Shown here: positions 32,749 to 40,358 of the stretch, one piece after another | Numbering within the stretch: position 1 is the first letter of the stretch | Layout: each line of letters begins with the position of its first letter | Assembly (NCBI GenBank): GCA_910585455.1 | Contig: CAJUEL010000042.1 | Coordinates: 1-40,358 of the forward strand | From: an uncultured Eisenbergiella sp. | GTDB lineage: Bacteria; Bacillota; Clostridia; Lachnospirales; Lachnospiraceae | Reading direction: 5' to 3' | DNA: 40,358 bases | Program-made: the position numbers and the translations under genes | Notes under the pieces: generated by a model | Told to the model about the DNA's origin: nothing | The model's database searches: none | What the model saw: the letters and a program-made list of their open reading frames with translations, nothing else

Positions 32749-34353
32749 CTACCGCTGCAAGGGCAGTGCTGCAGAGGCGGCTTCCTGCGCCACAAGCGCC
32801 GCCTGCCAGGCCGCCAGGTATGCCGCAATCCCCTCTGTATCCACAGTATCCGGGACAACCACGGTTTTTTTGGCCTGTGCAAAAACCCTTTGCTCTAAAA
32901 ATGCCTCCAGGCTTTCTCCCTCTTCCCGGTTCACCATATAGGCCGTAAGCAGCGCCATTCCCCAGGGACCGCCCTCGCCGGCCGTATCCAAAACCGCCAC
33001 CGGAGCCTCCATGGCGGAAGCCAGAAAGCGCTGCATCACGCCCGCCGTCTTAAACAGACCGCCATGCCCGTAGAGCCGGTCCACCTTCACATGCTCCTCT
33101 TTAAACAGAATATCACAGCCGATCCGCATGACCGCCATCGCCGCATATAACTGCGCGCGCATAAAATTTGCCAGTGAAAATACAGCATCAGGTTTCCGGA
33201 CAAGCAATGGCCTCCCGTCCTTTAAACCGATGACGGGCTCTCCGGAATAGCAGTTATAGGCCAGAAGCCCGCCGCAATCCCGCTCCCCCTCCAGGGCCTT
33301 TTGGAACAGGGTCTCATAGAGACGGTCCTTCCCGATGGTTACGCCAAAGCACGCCGCAAATTCCTCAAAAACCTTCACCCAGGCGTTCAAATCAAGGGAA
33401 CAGGTGCTGCCGTGCACCATCGCCGCCGGCCGCCCGGAGGGCGTGGCAAAAATGCCGATTTCCCGGTGCGCCGCCTGCAGCTCCCTTTCCAGAATCACCG
33501 TCGCAAAAATCGAGGTTCCCGCGGATATATTTCCGGTTCTTTCCAGCACGGAATTCGTGGCGACCATGCCGGTCTCCACATCTCCCTCCGGCGGCGCAAA
33601 GGGAATGCCCGGCTCTAAATTTCCGCTCACATCCAGCAGACGCGCACCCTCTTTGGTCAGCACGCCCGCCTGCTCTCCCGCCATGCGGATACCCGGCAGA
33701 ATCTCCGGAAGCTTCCAGGAGTATGCCTTTACAGGCTCCAGATTACAGAACAATTCCATCATCCGCGGATGGTAGGCGCAGGTCTGATAATCCAGCGGAA
33801 ACATGCCGGAGGCTTCTCCCACGCCCAGCACCTTTTCCCCGGTCAGGCTCCAGTGCACATATCCCTCCAGCGTGGTCAGAAAGCTGATCTTATCCACATG
33901 CGCTTCCCGGTTTAAAACAGCCTGGTACAAATGCGCAACGCTCCAGCGCGGCGGAATGTTGAAATCAAACAGGGAAGAAAGCAGCTCTGCCGCCTCCGCC
34001 GCGGTTGTATTTCTCCAGGTGCGGAATGGCACAAGCAAATTTCCTTCTGCGTCAAAGGGCATATAACCATGCATCATCGCCGAAATGCCAATTCCGCCAA
34101 GCCGCCTGATCACAACACCGTACTTTTCCTGCACGGACGCCGCCATTTTCCGGTAACAATCCTGCACGCCCGCCCAGACCGCATCCAGACTGTATGTCCA
34201 AAATCCGTTCTCCAGCTGATTCTCCCAGACATGCTCCCCCGTCGCGACGGGCATATAATCCTCCCCGACAAGCACCGCCTTGATTCTGGTTGAGCCAAAC
34301 TCGATGCCGAGCGCAGCTCTGCCGTCTTCAATATACTTTTTTATATCCCCCAT
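32749..34353 (-). CDS. FGGY-family carbohydrate kinase (ribulokinase-like)
   Basis: A 534-aa kinase phosphorylating a sugar or polyol. Seen: the N-terminal phosphate loop ALGIEFGSTRIKAVL, the substrate region SAMMHGYMPFD, and the C-terminal ATP-binding block YGHGGLFKTAGVMQRF followed by DTAGEGGPWGMALLTAYM, most like the AraB/ribulokinase side of the family. The substrate cannot be fixed; the AraM partner upstream suggests an arabinose/ribulose or glycerol-type pathway. The ATG at 34353 has GGGAGAGG upstream. The longer frame runs into repeat sequence. Confidence 0.82.
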   Translation of the reverse strand: MGDIKKYIEDGRAALGIEFGSTRIKAVLVGEDYMPVATGEHVWENQLENGFWTYSLDAVWAGVQDCYRKMAASVQEKYGVVIRRLGGIGISAMMHGYMPFDAEGNLLVPFRTWRNTTAAEAAELLSSLFDFNIPPRWSVAHLYQAVLNREAHVDKISFLTTLEGYVHWSLTGEKVLGVGEASGMFPLDYQTCAYHPRMMELFCNLEPVKAYSWKLPEILPGIRMAGEQAGVLTKEGARLLDVSGNLEPGIPFAPPEGDVETGMVATNSVLERTGNISAGTSIFATVILERELQAAHREIGIFATPSGRPAAMVHGSTCSLDLNAWVKVFEEFAACFGVTIGKDRLYETLFQKALEGERDCGGLLAYNCYSGEPVIGLKDGRPLLVRKPDAVFSLANFMRAQLYAAMAVMRIGCDILFKEEHVKVDRLYGHGGLFKTAGVMQRFLASAMEAPVAVLDTAGEGGPWGMALLTAYMVNREEGESLEAFLEQRVFAQAKKTVVVPDTVDTEGIAAYLAAWQAALVAQEAASAALPLQR

Positions 34354-34452
34354 ATCGATACCTCTCCCGCGCTTTAGCGCATACCTGTTAATCGTTTGAA
34401 AAAAATTTTCCTCCCCTATTACAGCCGTCACGTTACCGGCACGGTCTCTCAC

Positions 34453-34477
34453 GGTCTGCGCGATGAACGCGCAGACC
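34453..34477. repeat. GGTCTGCGCG hairpin, copy E
   Basis: A perfect 10-bp stem GGTCTGCGCG/CGCGCAGACC with loop ATGAA, between the araM and FGGY genes. The stem is identical to that at 8546-8570 and 31316-31340 but the loop differs. It could reduce downstream expression or stabilise the 3' end of araM mRNA. Confidence 0.75.
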
Positions 34478-34495
34478 CCTCTGAGCCGTTCTCCT

Positions 34496-35740
34496 TCACG
34501 CTTCCATCGCCCGGCGCAGCCGCATAAGCGTCAGCCGGTTGCGGGCAATCGGGGAATAGTCCAGAAGCATTCCCGTTTTTTCTTCCGTAAGCCCGATATC
34601 CGCAAGCTCTGCCTTCGCCCCGATCTGCCGGTATAGACTGCGCAGCTGGTCAGGACCCGGAATTTTATCAATGATCGCACAAACCTCTTCCCAGTGTGCC
34701 GCAAGCATCTCCTTTGTGATGCCCTGCGCGCAATCCTGCCTGTTTTCCTCGATCAGCCCTTTTCCCAGCTCTTCCCCAAAGGTTTCCAGAATAAAGCTCT
34801 CCTCAAGACCCGGATAATCCCGCCATTTGATCTCTTTCATCCCTGCCAGCCGGTGGTATTCTGCGCTCGCCAGAATGGTCGCCACACCGACCTTTTCTCC
34901 GTGCAGCGCATCGGAAGAAATCCCCATGCTTTCGGGCGCCGTCTCAATTAAATGAGAAACGTGATGCTCCGCGCCCGAAGCGGGACGGGAGTTACCCATC
35001 AGCTGCATCGCCAGGCCCGACATCAAAAGCCCATAGGTCAGCTTTTCAAAGGCTTCCATATTCCGTTCCGCAATGCCCTTCGCGCTTTCCAAAACGGCTG
35101 CCGTCGCTTTCTCCATCATTTCACTGATTTCTTCACAATAAAATTCTCCCGTCACAACAGCGGCAATTTTCCAGTCCGACAACGCCACATATTTTCCCAC
35201 CATATCGCCAAAGCCCGACCGTGCCAGAAACAGCGGCGCTTTGGCAATGATGTCCAGATCCGCCACAACGAATCTGGGCGCGCGCGCCGGCATCGTCTTT
35301 TTACAGCCGTACCAGGTCATCGCCGCCACCGAGGAACAGAAGCCGTCCACGCTCGCTGCCGTAGGGCAGGAAATAAAGGGAATTTCCCTCTCATGCGCGC
35401 AATACCGGGTGATGTCGTGAATCGTGCCGGCGCCCACCGCGATCAGATACTGCGCTTTGGGGGACAACTGCTCAAGCACCTGCGCAACCGCTTTTTCAGT
35501 CGCATGCAAATGCTCCGGATTTAAAACGATTTCCTGATCCGCCACGGGTCTTACCCCTTCCGCCGCTTTGTACGTGTTTTCATCATAGACAACGGCGCAA
35601 AATCCGCTCATGCCGGCCTGCGCCAGATATTCGTCCATTTTTTTTAAGCATCCGCTTTCCACCACGCAGAAATCCGTCGTCATTTCATGTTTTCTCCCAC
35701 AGGAACAAACCCTGCGGTATTCCTTCGCATCAATCACCAT
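34496..35740 (-). CDS. araM: sn-glycerol-1-phosphate dehydrogenase (AraM/EgsA family)
   Basis: A 414-aa iron-type alcohol dehydrogenase-fold enzyme that reduces dihydroxyacetone phosphate to sn-glycerol-1-phosphate with NAD(P)H. Seen: nucleotide-binding VGAGTIHDITRY, the SCPTAASVDGFCSS block, metal-site Asp in SGFGDMVGKY and His in SGAEHHVSHLIE and ALHGEKVG. In Bacillus AraM sits in the arabinose operon and feeds archaeal-type glycerol ether lipids. The ATG at 35740 has AAGGAGG with 8-nt spacing. It is followed by the FGGY kinase and diverges from the DeoR regulator. Confidence 0.88.
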   Translation of the reverse strand: MVIDAKEYRRVCSCGRKHEMTTDFCVVESGCLKKMDEYLAQAGMSGFCAVVYDENTYKAAEGVRPVADQEIVLNPEHLHATEKAVAQVLEQLSPKAQYLIAVGAGTIHDITRYCAHEREIPFISCPTAASVDGFCSSVAAMTWYGCKKTMPARAPRFVVADLDIIAKAPLFLARSGFGDMVGKYVALSDWKIAAVVTGEFYCEEISEMMEKATAAVLESAKGIAERNMEAFEKLTYGLLMSGLAMQLMGNSRPASGAEHHVSHLIETAPESMGISSDALHGEKVGVATILASAEYHRLAGMKEIKWRDYPGLEESFILETFGEELGKGLIEENRQDCAQGITKEMLAAHWEEVCAIIDKIPGPDQLRSLYRQIGAKAELADIGLTEEKTGMLLDYSPIARNRLTLMRLRRAMEA

Positions 35741-35794
35741 GTCCATTTCCTCCTTCAGGTTGTAAAGCGACAATCAGGTATCGGCTTAAAGGCC

Positions 35795-36106
35795 GGTCAA
35801 TGCGGACAGGGGAGAGGAGCGGCGGCGGACGCACGGCCGGTCAGGAGCATTGCGGCAGGCAGGGTGCTTTTTGTGCGGCATTATCCAAAACGGGCAATTC
35901 CTCGAAGCGGCGGCACATTCCAAAGCGCGACAGGATGCGATAAACTCACTCCGTTCGGACAGCATCGCATCCTGTCGCCGGAATGCTCTGCCACTCCGGG
36001 AATTGCTCCGTTTTGGATACAGCCGTACAAAAAGCACCCTGCCTGCCGCAATGCTCCTGACCGGCCGTGCGTCCGCCGCCGCTCCTCTCCCCTGTCCGCA
36101 TCGACC
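35795..36106. repeat. giant (~310 bp) inverted repeat between araM and deoR
   Basis: Left arm 35795-35941 pairs with right arm 35964-36106. The outer 75 bp (35800-35874 against 36027-36101) is a perfect inverted repeat. The middle is imperfect with one gap. The inner 14 bp (35928-35941 with 35964-35977) is perfect again around a 22-nt loop. Part of the left arm also matches 11258-11340. Short open frames on both strands are by-products. It fills most of the 566-bp divergent promoter region. Confidence 0.9.
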
Positions 36107-36133
36107 TGCTTTTTACCGATATCTTTCCTGGTA

Positions 36134-36168
36134 ACATAACAGAATGGCAAGTTTCTAAACCGTTATGT
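36134..36168. promoter_or_regulatory. candidate DeoR operator
   Basis: Inverted arms ACATAAC (36134-36140) and GTTATGT (36162-36168) just upstream of the deoR -35 box. The position suits autoregulation and control of the divergent araM operon, but the arms are short. Confidence 0.35.
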
Positions 36169-36169
36169 C

Positions 36170-36198
36170 TTGACATCCGCTCTCTTTGTTAAGATAAT
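36170..36198 (+). promoter_or_regulatory. promoter of the DeoR-family gene
   Basis: TTGACA (36170-36175), a 17-bp spacer and GATAAT (36193-36198). Confidence 0.65.
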
Positions 36199-36306
36199 TA
36201 TAAAGTAAGAAACGGATTTTCACAAGAAATGGCGGAAGAATAGATAAATGAGCATTTTTATTGCGCAGATGAGCCGTGATGTCCGCATCACTCCATGGAG
36301 GTGCTT

Positions 36307-37032
36307 ATGAAGGTGTCTGAACGAAAATCGGAAATTTTGAAGCTGCTGGAGGTAAATCGATATTTGTCGGTGAAAAAGCTGGCACAGCTGACCTACACCT
36401 CGGAATCCAGCATCCGCCGCGATCTTGCCGACCTGCAGAACCAGCGCCTGCTCATCCGTACCCACGGCGGCGCAAAGCCTGTGCAATCCGCTCTCGCCGT
36501 GCCCTCGCTTTCAAACCGCATGACCCAGAACATCACCGGCAAACAGACCATCGCCAAAAAGGCGGCGCAGCTGCTTTGCGACCACCAGATCATCATGCTG
36601 GACGGCTCCAGCACCGCCGGATTTCTGGTTCCCCACATCGCGAAGCACAAACACATCAAGCTATATACCAACAATATGCTGACCGCCCTTTCCGCAATCG
36701 AAGCCGGCATTGCGACTGTCTGTCTCGGCGGCATATCCACCGATTGCTCGGCGGTGCTGACCGGTGCGCTGGCCTGTCAGAACGTCGCTTCCATCACCCC
36801 GGACATCCTGTTTTTTTCCTCCCAGAGTCTGGATGATACGGGCATGATTTCCGACTCCTCCGAGGCAGAAAACTACCTGCGCTCTCTCATGCTCAAAACC
36901 GCCCGGAAAAGCGTTTTTTTGTGCGACCATGAAAAATTCCACCGCCGCTCCCCCTACCGGCTCGCCGACATTGACTCCATAGACCATACCGTCTTTGACG
37001 AGCCCTGGGAGGCGCTGTCGCCTGCACCCTGA
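36307..37032 (+). CDS. DeoR/GlpR-family transcriptional regulator
   Basis: A 241-aa repressor with an N-terminal HTH (ILKLLEVNRYLSVKKLAQL, then SESSIRRDLADL), the linker RTHGGAKP and a C-terminal sugar-phosphate-binding DeoRC domain (LDGSSTAGFLVPHI; LGGISTDCSAVLTG). Such regulators sense a phosphorylated sugar. Divergence from araM and the FGGY kinase points to these as targets. The ATG at 36307 has GGAGGTG directly upstream; an ATG at 36295 overlaps that site and is not preferred. Confidence 0.9.
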   Translation: MKVSERKSEILKLLEVNRYLSVKKLAQLTYTSESSIRRDLADLQNQRLLIRTHGGAKPVQSALAVPSLSNRMTQNITGKQTIAKKAAQLLCDHQIIMLDGSSTAGFLVPHIAKHKHIKLYTNNMLTALSAIEAGIATVCLGGISTDCSAVLTGALACQNVASITPDILFFSSQSLDDTGMISDSSEAENYLRSLMLKTARKSVFLCDHEKFHRRSPYRLADIDSIDHTVFDEPWEALSPAP

Positions 37033-37048
37033 TTGGAGAAAACGTGAT

Positions 37049-37849
37049 ATGAAAATTATTTTATCCCGGAAAGGCTTTGATTCCGTCAGCGGCGGATGCC
37101 CCAGTCCCATCCTGCCGGACGGCGCCCTGCTTTCCATGCCGATCCCTTCCCAAAAAGGCGTCCGCTACGCTGACCTGACATATGGCGGCCATACATACGC
37201 AGACATTCTCACCGGCCTCAACCCCAAAAGGCAATATGAAGCCTGCCACCTTGATCCGGACATCCGCTCCGGAATCCGTACTATCCCCGTAAAGGACTGG
37301 AAGCCCGCTTTCGGACAGACGGGAAGCGCCGCTGGCATGCTGCAAAACGCAGGCGTAACGGTGGGAGACCTGTTTCTCTTTTTCGGCCTGTTTAGGCAGA
37401 CCGGACCGGATGAAAAAAATGTCCTCCGATTTGTAAAAGGGAAAAAGCCGCTGCACATCATTTACGGCTATCTGCAGGTCGGCGCTGTGCTAAAAGCCCC
37501 GGAGCAAATCCGGCAATATTCCTGGCATCCTCATGCGGATACCGAAAGCTATGGAACACGGAACTTTTTATACCTCCCCAGTGACAGATTGTCCTTCCTG
37601 CCCGACCTGCCAGGATACGGCGTGCTCGACCTGCAAGAGCGGCGCATTTTGACTTTAAAGGGCAAAAGTCCCGCTTATTGGCAGGAGCATCCTTTTCTGA
37701 TGCCCTCCCATATCATGGGTAACCGGAAAAACAGCGCTATCGGCGACGGATTATTTTACAAGGGACAATGGCAGGAGCTCATCCTCGTTGCAAATCAGGA
37801 TGCCGAAAACTGGGCGAAGCAGATAATCCGCAGCGAATCCGGCTGCTGA
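37049..37849 (+). CDS. Nmad3-type (nucleotide modification associated) protein
   Basis: A 266-aa protein matching the putative nucleotide-modification-associated domain 3 family: an N-terminal KIILSRKGFDSVSGGCPSP, CHLDPDIR near 70, GDLFLFFGLFRQ, the IYGYLQVG strand and LPSDRLSFLPDLPG in the last third. Family members are often linked to phage base-modification genes, but occur alone in bacteria. The biochemical activity is not known. It begins 17 nt after deoR (GGAG upstream), so the two are probably co-transcribed. No phage genes are nearby. Confidence 0.75.
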   Translation: MKIILSRKGFDSVSGGCPSPILPDGALLSMPIPSQKGVRYADLTYGGHTYADILTGLNPKRQYEACHLDPDIRSGIRTIPVKDWKPAFGQTGSAAGMLQNAGVTVGDLFLFFGLFRQTGPDEKNVLRFVKGKKPLHIIYGYLQVGAVLKAPEQIRQYSWHPHADTESYGTRNFLYLPSDRLSFLPDLPGYGVLDLQERRILTLKGKSPAYWQEHPFLMPSHIMGNRKNSAIGDGLFYKGQWQELILVANQDAENWAKQIIRSESGC

Positions 37850-37949
37850 AATTTTTTGCTTTTCCAAATCATAAACCGCCCGTATGACAGCTACACCGCA
37901 GGAATTGCCCCGATGAATGCCCACTCTGCCGCATTCTGCTGTTATGCCC

Positions 37950-38990
37950 TCATTCCTCCAGCGGAAACGTTACCTGCCAGTTTCCCTCCACATGCATCCC
38001 GCTCGTCGAAAAATCCCCATACAGCCTGTATTTCCCCAGCTTTTCGGGCGGGACGTCAAACACGTAATCCACATAATCCCGTTCTCCCCGCGTCTCCTCG
38101 GACTCCGCATGATAAACGTTATAAATGTCATCCACCGTCTGTCCCTGCTCATCCTGCAGATACAAAAATCCATGAATATCCGTTTCATATCGATTCAGAT
38201 AGGCAACCTGCACATGAAACAAACCGTCCACATAGCCCATACCGGTAAGCTCTGCGCCCTCCACACAAAATCCCTCCCAGGGCTTCCCGGGCACAAGAAC
38301 GCCCGTCTGTCCGTCTTTTTCCAGATACAGCTCATGATCCAGCCCGCCGCCTCCATAGCTTTCCGTAAGCCTGGCCGGTTGCTCCTTTGTCCTCTCCTGC
38401 TTTTTGAGGTCATCAATCAGAAGCGCTTCCCATTTCTTTTTATGGCTCAGAAATTCCCGCACCGAAAACGTGATCTTACCGCCCTCTATTTTCCCCTGAT
38501 CCCAGCGGGTCAGGCTGACATAAAAGGATACCTTCCCCGTCTCTTCGTCATATCCGATCCGCTCACTGTGTCCGATGCCATCAAAGGGCATATGAATGGA
38601 ATAACTGTCATACAGGTCTGTCGTCCCATCGATCCTGTCCCCTTCCAGATCCTGCATGGTCACATAAAATTCTGCCGTGTCTCCATGGATACAGGCGGAT
38701 TCCACCTCCATCCGGATCCCCTGGTCCTCGCATGCCCGCCGTACCGGCTTAAAAAACTGTGCCGTTGCCGGAGACACCAGATACAGAAACTGATAGCCCT
38801 GCGGAACCGCCGCCAGAACGGGCATCGCTACCAAAAACAGACAGACGCATGCCGCCGCTGCCACCGCCGGATACCACACCTTTCTGCCTTTTCTCCCCTC
38901 TTGATTCCACACATTTTCAAGCGCCTGCTCCACCAGCTTCTCATCCGGCGAAATCTGATCCATCATATGTCTGTATTTTTGTTCAAGCAT
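37950..38990 (-). CDS. probable anti-sigma factor (DUF4179-like)
   Basis: A 346-aa protein with a cytoplasmic N-terminal part of about 38 residues (KLVEQALENVWNQEG), one TM at about residues 40-62 and a large beta-rich extracytoplasmic domain. Its gene overlaps the ECF sigma gene by 8 nt and is downstream of it, the usual order for a membrane anti-sigma factor. The ATG at 38990 has GGAGGAGG upstream. An ATG at 38996 has no room for its ribosome site. The signal sensed is unknown. Confidence 0.75.
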   Translation of the reverse strand: MLEQKYRHMMDQISPDEKLVEQALENVWNQEGRKGRKVWYPAVAAAACVCLFLVAMPVLAAVPQGYQFLYLVSPATAQFFKPVRRACEDQGIRMEVESACIHGDTAEFYVTMQDLEGDRIDGTTDLYDSYSIHMPFDGIGHSERIGYDEETGKVSFYVSLTRWDQGKIEGGKITFSVREFLSHKKKWEALLIDDLKKQERTKEQPARLTESYGGGGLDHELYLEKDGQTGVLVPGKPWEGFCVEGAELTGMGYVDGLFHVQVAYLNRYETDIHGFLYLQDEQGQTVDDIYNVYHAESEETRGERDYVDYVFDVPPEKLGKYRLYGDFSTSGMHVEGNWQVTFPLEE

Positions 38991-39507
38991 CTCCATCCTC
39001 CTCCATGATCCTTTTTAACGCCCGGCGCGCCCGCGTCAGCTGCGTCCGGACAGTGGACTGCTTTGCGCCTGTCAGCGCCGCAATCTTTTCCACCGGCAGC
39101 TCTTCATAATAAAAAAGATGAAGCACCATGCGGTATTTTTCCGGCAGCTTCTTCAATTGCGTGGAAAGATCCCTATCCTCCTGCTGCGTCCATGTTCCCT
39201 CCTCTTCCATCGGTCCGGTAAAGCGCTGCCAGAAGGAGCGGTGAAATTTTCCGGCACAGTTGACTGTCACCCGGAGCAGCCACGCCCTTCTGTGCTCCTC
39301 CGTTTCGCATACCGGCGGGCTCTTGACATAACGCAAAAATACCTCCTGAAAAATGTCGTCGGCATCGCTTCTGTTTCCCGTGCGGGCAAAGGCGAGCCGG
39401 TACACCATATCCGCATAGGTGCGGACCACCCACTCTGCATCCTCCCCCCGCTGCTTTTCTTTGCCCGCCAAAATATCCGGCTTTTTCTTTTTTATCTGCT
39501 CCATCAT
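38983..39507 (-). CDS. ECF-type RNA polymerase sigma factor
   Basis: A 174-aa sigma-70 family factor with region 2 (VVRTYADMVYRLAFARTG, NRSDADDIFQEVFLR) and region 4 (LPEKYRMVLHLFYYEELPVE, then ALTGAKQSTVRTQLTRARRAL). It should direct an envelope-stress regulon controlled by the downstream anti-sigma factor. The start has AGGGAG upstream. Confidence 0.92.
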   Translation of the reverse strand: MMEQIKKKKPDILAGKEKQRGEDAEWVVRTYADMVYRLAFARTGNRSDADDIFQEVFLRYVKSPPVCETEEHRRAWLLRVTVNCAGKFHRSFWQRFTGPMEEEGTWTQQEDRDLSTQLKKLPEKYRMVLHLFYYEELPVEKIAALTGAKQSTVRTQLTRARRALKRIMEEDGDA

Positions 39508-39672
39508 TCTGCGCTCCCTGTCATAGTATCATCCTGCATCATGCCTTCTACTGATAAAACCCCTGACCCGCCAAAAAAGCTACCGTATTTTTCTTTTTTT
39601 GTAAAAAAAATGCGCACCTGTCGCCATATAACTTCTTCCTCATGCGCAAAGCCCACACTTCGCCTCGAGCGC

Positions 39673-39695
39673 GGTTGCCGACAGGCAACCTTTTT
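39673..39695 (+). terminator. terminator-like hairpin without an obvious gene
   Basis: A perfect 7-bp stem GGTTGCC-GACA-GGCAACC followed by TTTTT reads as a rho-independent terminator on the plus strand. No plus-strand gene precedes it. It may serve an antisense transcript from the sigma region or be a remnant. A CTCGCGCGCGAG palindrome lies next to it (39695-39706). The rest of 39508-39776 holds nothing I can support. Confidence 0.4.
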
Positions 39696-39776
39696 CTCGC
39701 GCGCGAGTACGTATTAACATCTTTTCTGTTCGATATGAAGTGAAGTTTCCTATCGTACAAAAAAACTGGGGGAACA

Positions 39777-39981
39777 TCAAAGATATTTCCCCAGTCTTTC
39801 CTGCACACACTCCCGGACATCCTACGCAAGCCGGTTCAGATTCCCGACCTGGTGTGGATTGATATGATTTTCCAGCATAAAACGATCCACCAGAAGCCGC
39901 CGCCAGCCTCCCCTGATACAGCGCCATTGTCCCTACCTTTTTCTCCCGATAAAAAACCTGCAGGCTGTTAAGCTTCTCCAT
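39777..39981 (-). pseudogene. decayed hipA toxin kinase
   Basis: The first frame encodes 25 codons of a HipA N terminus (LQVFYREKKVGTMALYQGR). It then shifts by frame to WRRLLVDRFMLENHINPHQ, VGNLNRLA and a TAG at 39822-39824. These two blocks match HipA about residues 1-25 and 85-112, so roughly 60 residues between them are deleted, as is everything after RLA. The kinase core is gone. HipA normally phosphorylates a tRNA synthetase and causes persistence; this copy cannot. It overlaps the hipB-like gene by 14 nt, as in intact hipBA operons. Confidence 0.7.
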
Positions 39982-40252
39982 TTATGATCTCCTCAATGGA
40001 CAAAAAGGGAACCTCCAGGAAAAGGTCCTCCAGCTCCCGGTCAATTTCCAGCGCGATCGCAATTTTCGTCAGAGAAAAAAGGGAAATCTCACCGCTTCGT
40101 TCAAACCGCTTCACAGACCCCAGGCTCACTCCCGATTTTTCGCTCAGTCTCTTCTGTGAAATTTTCCGTCTTCTGCGGATATTGCGGATTCTCTGTGCGA
40201 TGAGCGTACCGATTTCCTCCGGCGTTTTTTGTTGAAAAGCAAATATATTCAT
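39968..40252 (-). CDS. HipB-like XRE-family antitoxin/regulator
   Basis: A 94-aa protein with a central HTH_3 domain (IGTLIAQRIRNIRRRRKIS, then LSEKSGVSLGSVKRFERSG). It precedes the decayed hipA, so it is the HipB partner and would act as antitoxin and autorepressor. The ATG at 40252 has no Shine-Dalgarno and lies only 7 nt after a TAAAAT -10 box, so the mRNA appears leaderless. A TTG 36 nt upstream coincides with the -35 box and is unlikely to be a start. Confidence 0.8.
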   Translation of the reverse strand: MNIFAFQQKTPEEIGTLIAQRIRNIRRRRKISQKRLSEKSGVSLGSVKRFERSGEISLFSLTKIAIALEIDRELEDLFLEVPFLSIEEIINGEA

Positions 40253-40259
40253 AGCTAAT

Positions 40260-40288
40260 ATTTTAACCGATTTCCCAGTTTTTATCAA
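40260..40288 (-). promoter_or_regulatory. promoter of the hipB-like gene (leaderless)
   Basis: Minus strand TTGATA (40283-40288), a 17-bp spacer and TAAAAT (40260-40265). The predicted transcription start falls at or next to the ATG. Confidence 0.6.
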
Positions 40289-40358
40289 GCTATAGATAAA
40301 ATATGGGTGTAGATAAAAAACTTTGGTTTTTTCATACTACAATGAAAAGCAGCAAATG

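Noticed and set aside
35786..36176. Several 76-94-codon frames on both strands within the giant palindrome
   Set aside because: They mirror each other because of the inverted repeat, and have no ribosome sites or known domains.
36995..37048. Extra 18 codons before the Nmad3-type protein
   Set aside because: They overlap the end of deoR in another frame; GGAG and family alignment point to 37049.
40253..40288. TTG-initiated longer form of the HipB-like protein
   Set aside because: The TTG is the start of the -35 box (TTGATA), and the extra residues have no counterpart in HTH antitoxins.
1..40358. CRISPR array, tRNA or rRNA gene, prophage
   Set aside because: No regularly spaced direct repeats, cloverleaf, rRNA-like segment or phage structural gene was recognised. 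The repeats present are dispersed hairpins.

Overview
The window reads as chromosomal DNA from an anaerobic Firmicute of the class Clostridia, most likely a Lachnospiraceae-type gut organism. The grounds are strong GGAGG ribosome binding sites, sigma-A promoters of the TTGACA/TATAAT type, a YesM/YesN-type two-component pair, VncRS-like regulators beside an FtsX-type ABC exporter, a DegV protein, Rpn-family genes and an AraM-type dehydrogenase. Most genes are moderately GC-rich by eye. The 24.6-25.5 kb Rpn-like gene and the 30-31 kb toxin-antitoxin remnant look more AT-rich. No rRNA, tRNA, CRISPR array, complete insertion sequence or prophage is visible.

Layout. 0-1.3 kb: an Rpn-family nuclease. 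1.3-8.5 kb, minus strand: a run ptsC-like transporter > GT4 glycosyltransferase > plsC-like acyltransferase > birA > response regulator > histidine kinase. 8.5-11.1 kb: a large YcxB-like membrane protein and a GNAT acetyltransferase. 11.5-14.8 kb: a HAD phosphatase (+), converging on a minus-strand run of membrane protein > MBL hydrolase > small CC/Se-like protein > methyltransferase. 15-18.2 kb: a MATE exporter, then a PadR regulator with an FtsW/RodA-like protein carrying a permease-prefix domain. 18.3-21.3 kb: an HPr-like protein without the active histidine, and a three-gene membrane operon ending in an MraY-like transferase. 21.4-29.8 kb, minus: a DUF1538 membrane protein, a double PII-like protein, a VncRS-like two-component system, an interposed Rpn-like gene and an FtsX-type ABC exporter. 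30-31.3 kb: a SocA/Panacea-domain antitoxin behind a truncated MqsR-like toxin. 31.6-37.8 kb: DegV, an FGGY kinase plus AraM dehydrogenase pair, and a divergent DeoR regulator with an Nmad3-type protein. 38-39.5 kb: an ECF sigma factor and its probable anti-sigma factor. 39.8-40.3 kb: a hipB-like regulator followed by a decayed hipA.

The most unusual content lies between the genes. A 134-bp composite hairpin element is present twice (8531-8664 and 31301-31434) at identical length, with paired substitutions that keep its stems. Parts of it recur at six or more further loci. One copy supplies the last 35 codons and stop of the YcxB-like protein. A roughly 310-bp inverted repeat fills most of the divergent araM/deoR promoter region and shares a module with 11258-11340. 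Both toxin-antitoxin loci have lost the toxin and kept the antitoxin. The DUF1538-PII-RR-HK order, with an ATGA overlap joining PII to the response regulator, is the best candidate for a little-described functional system.
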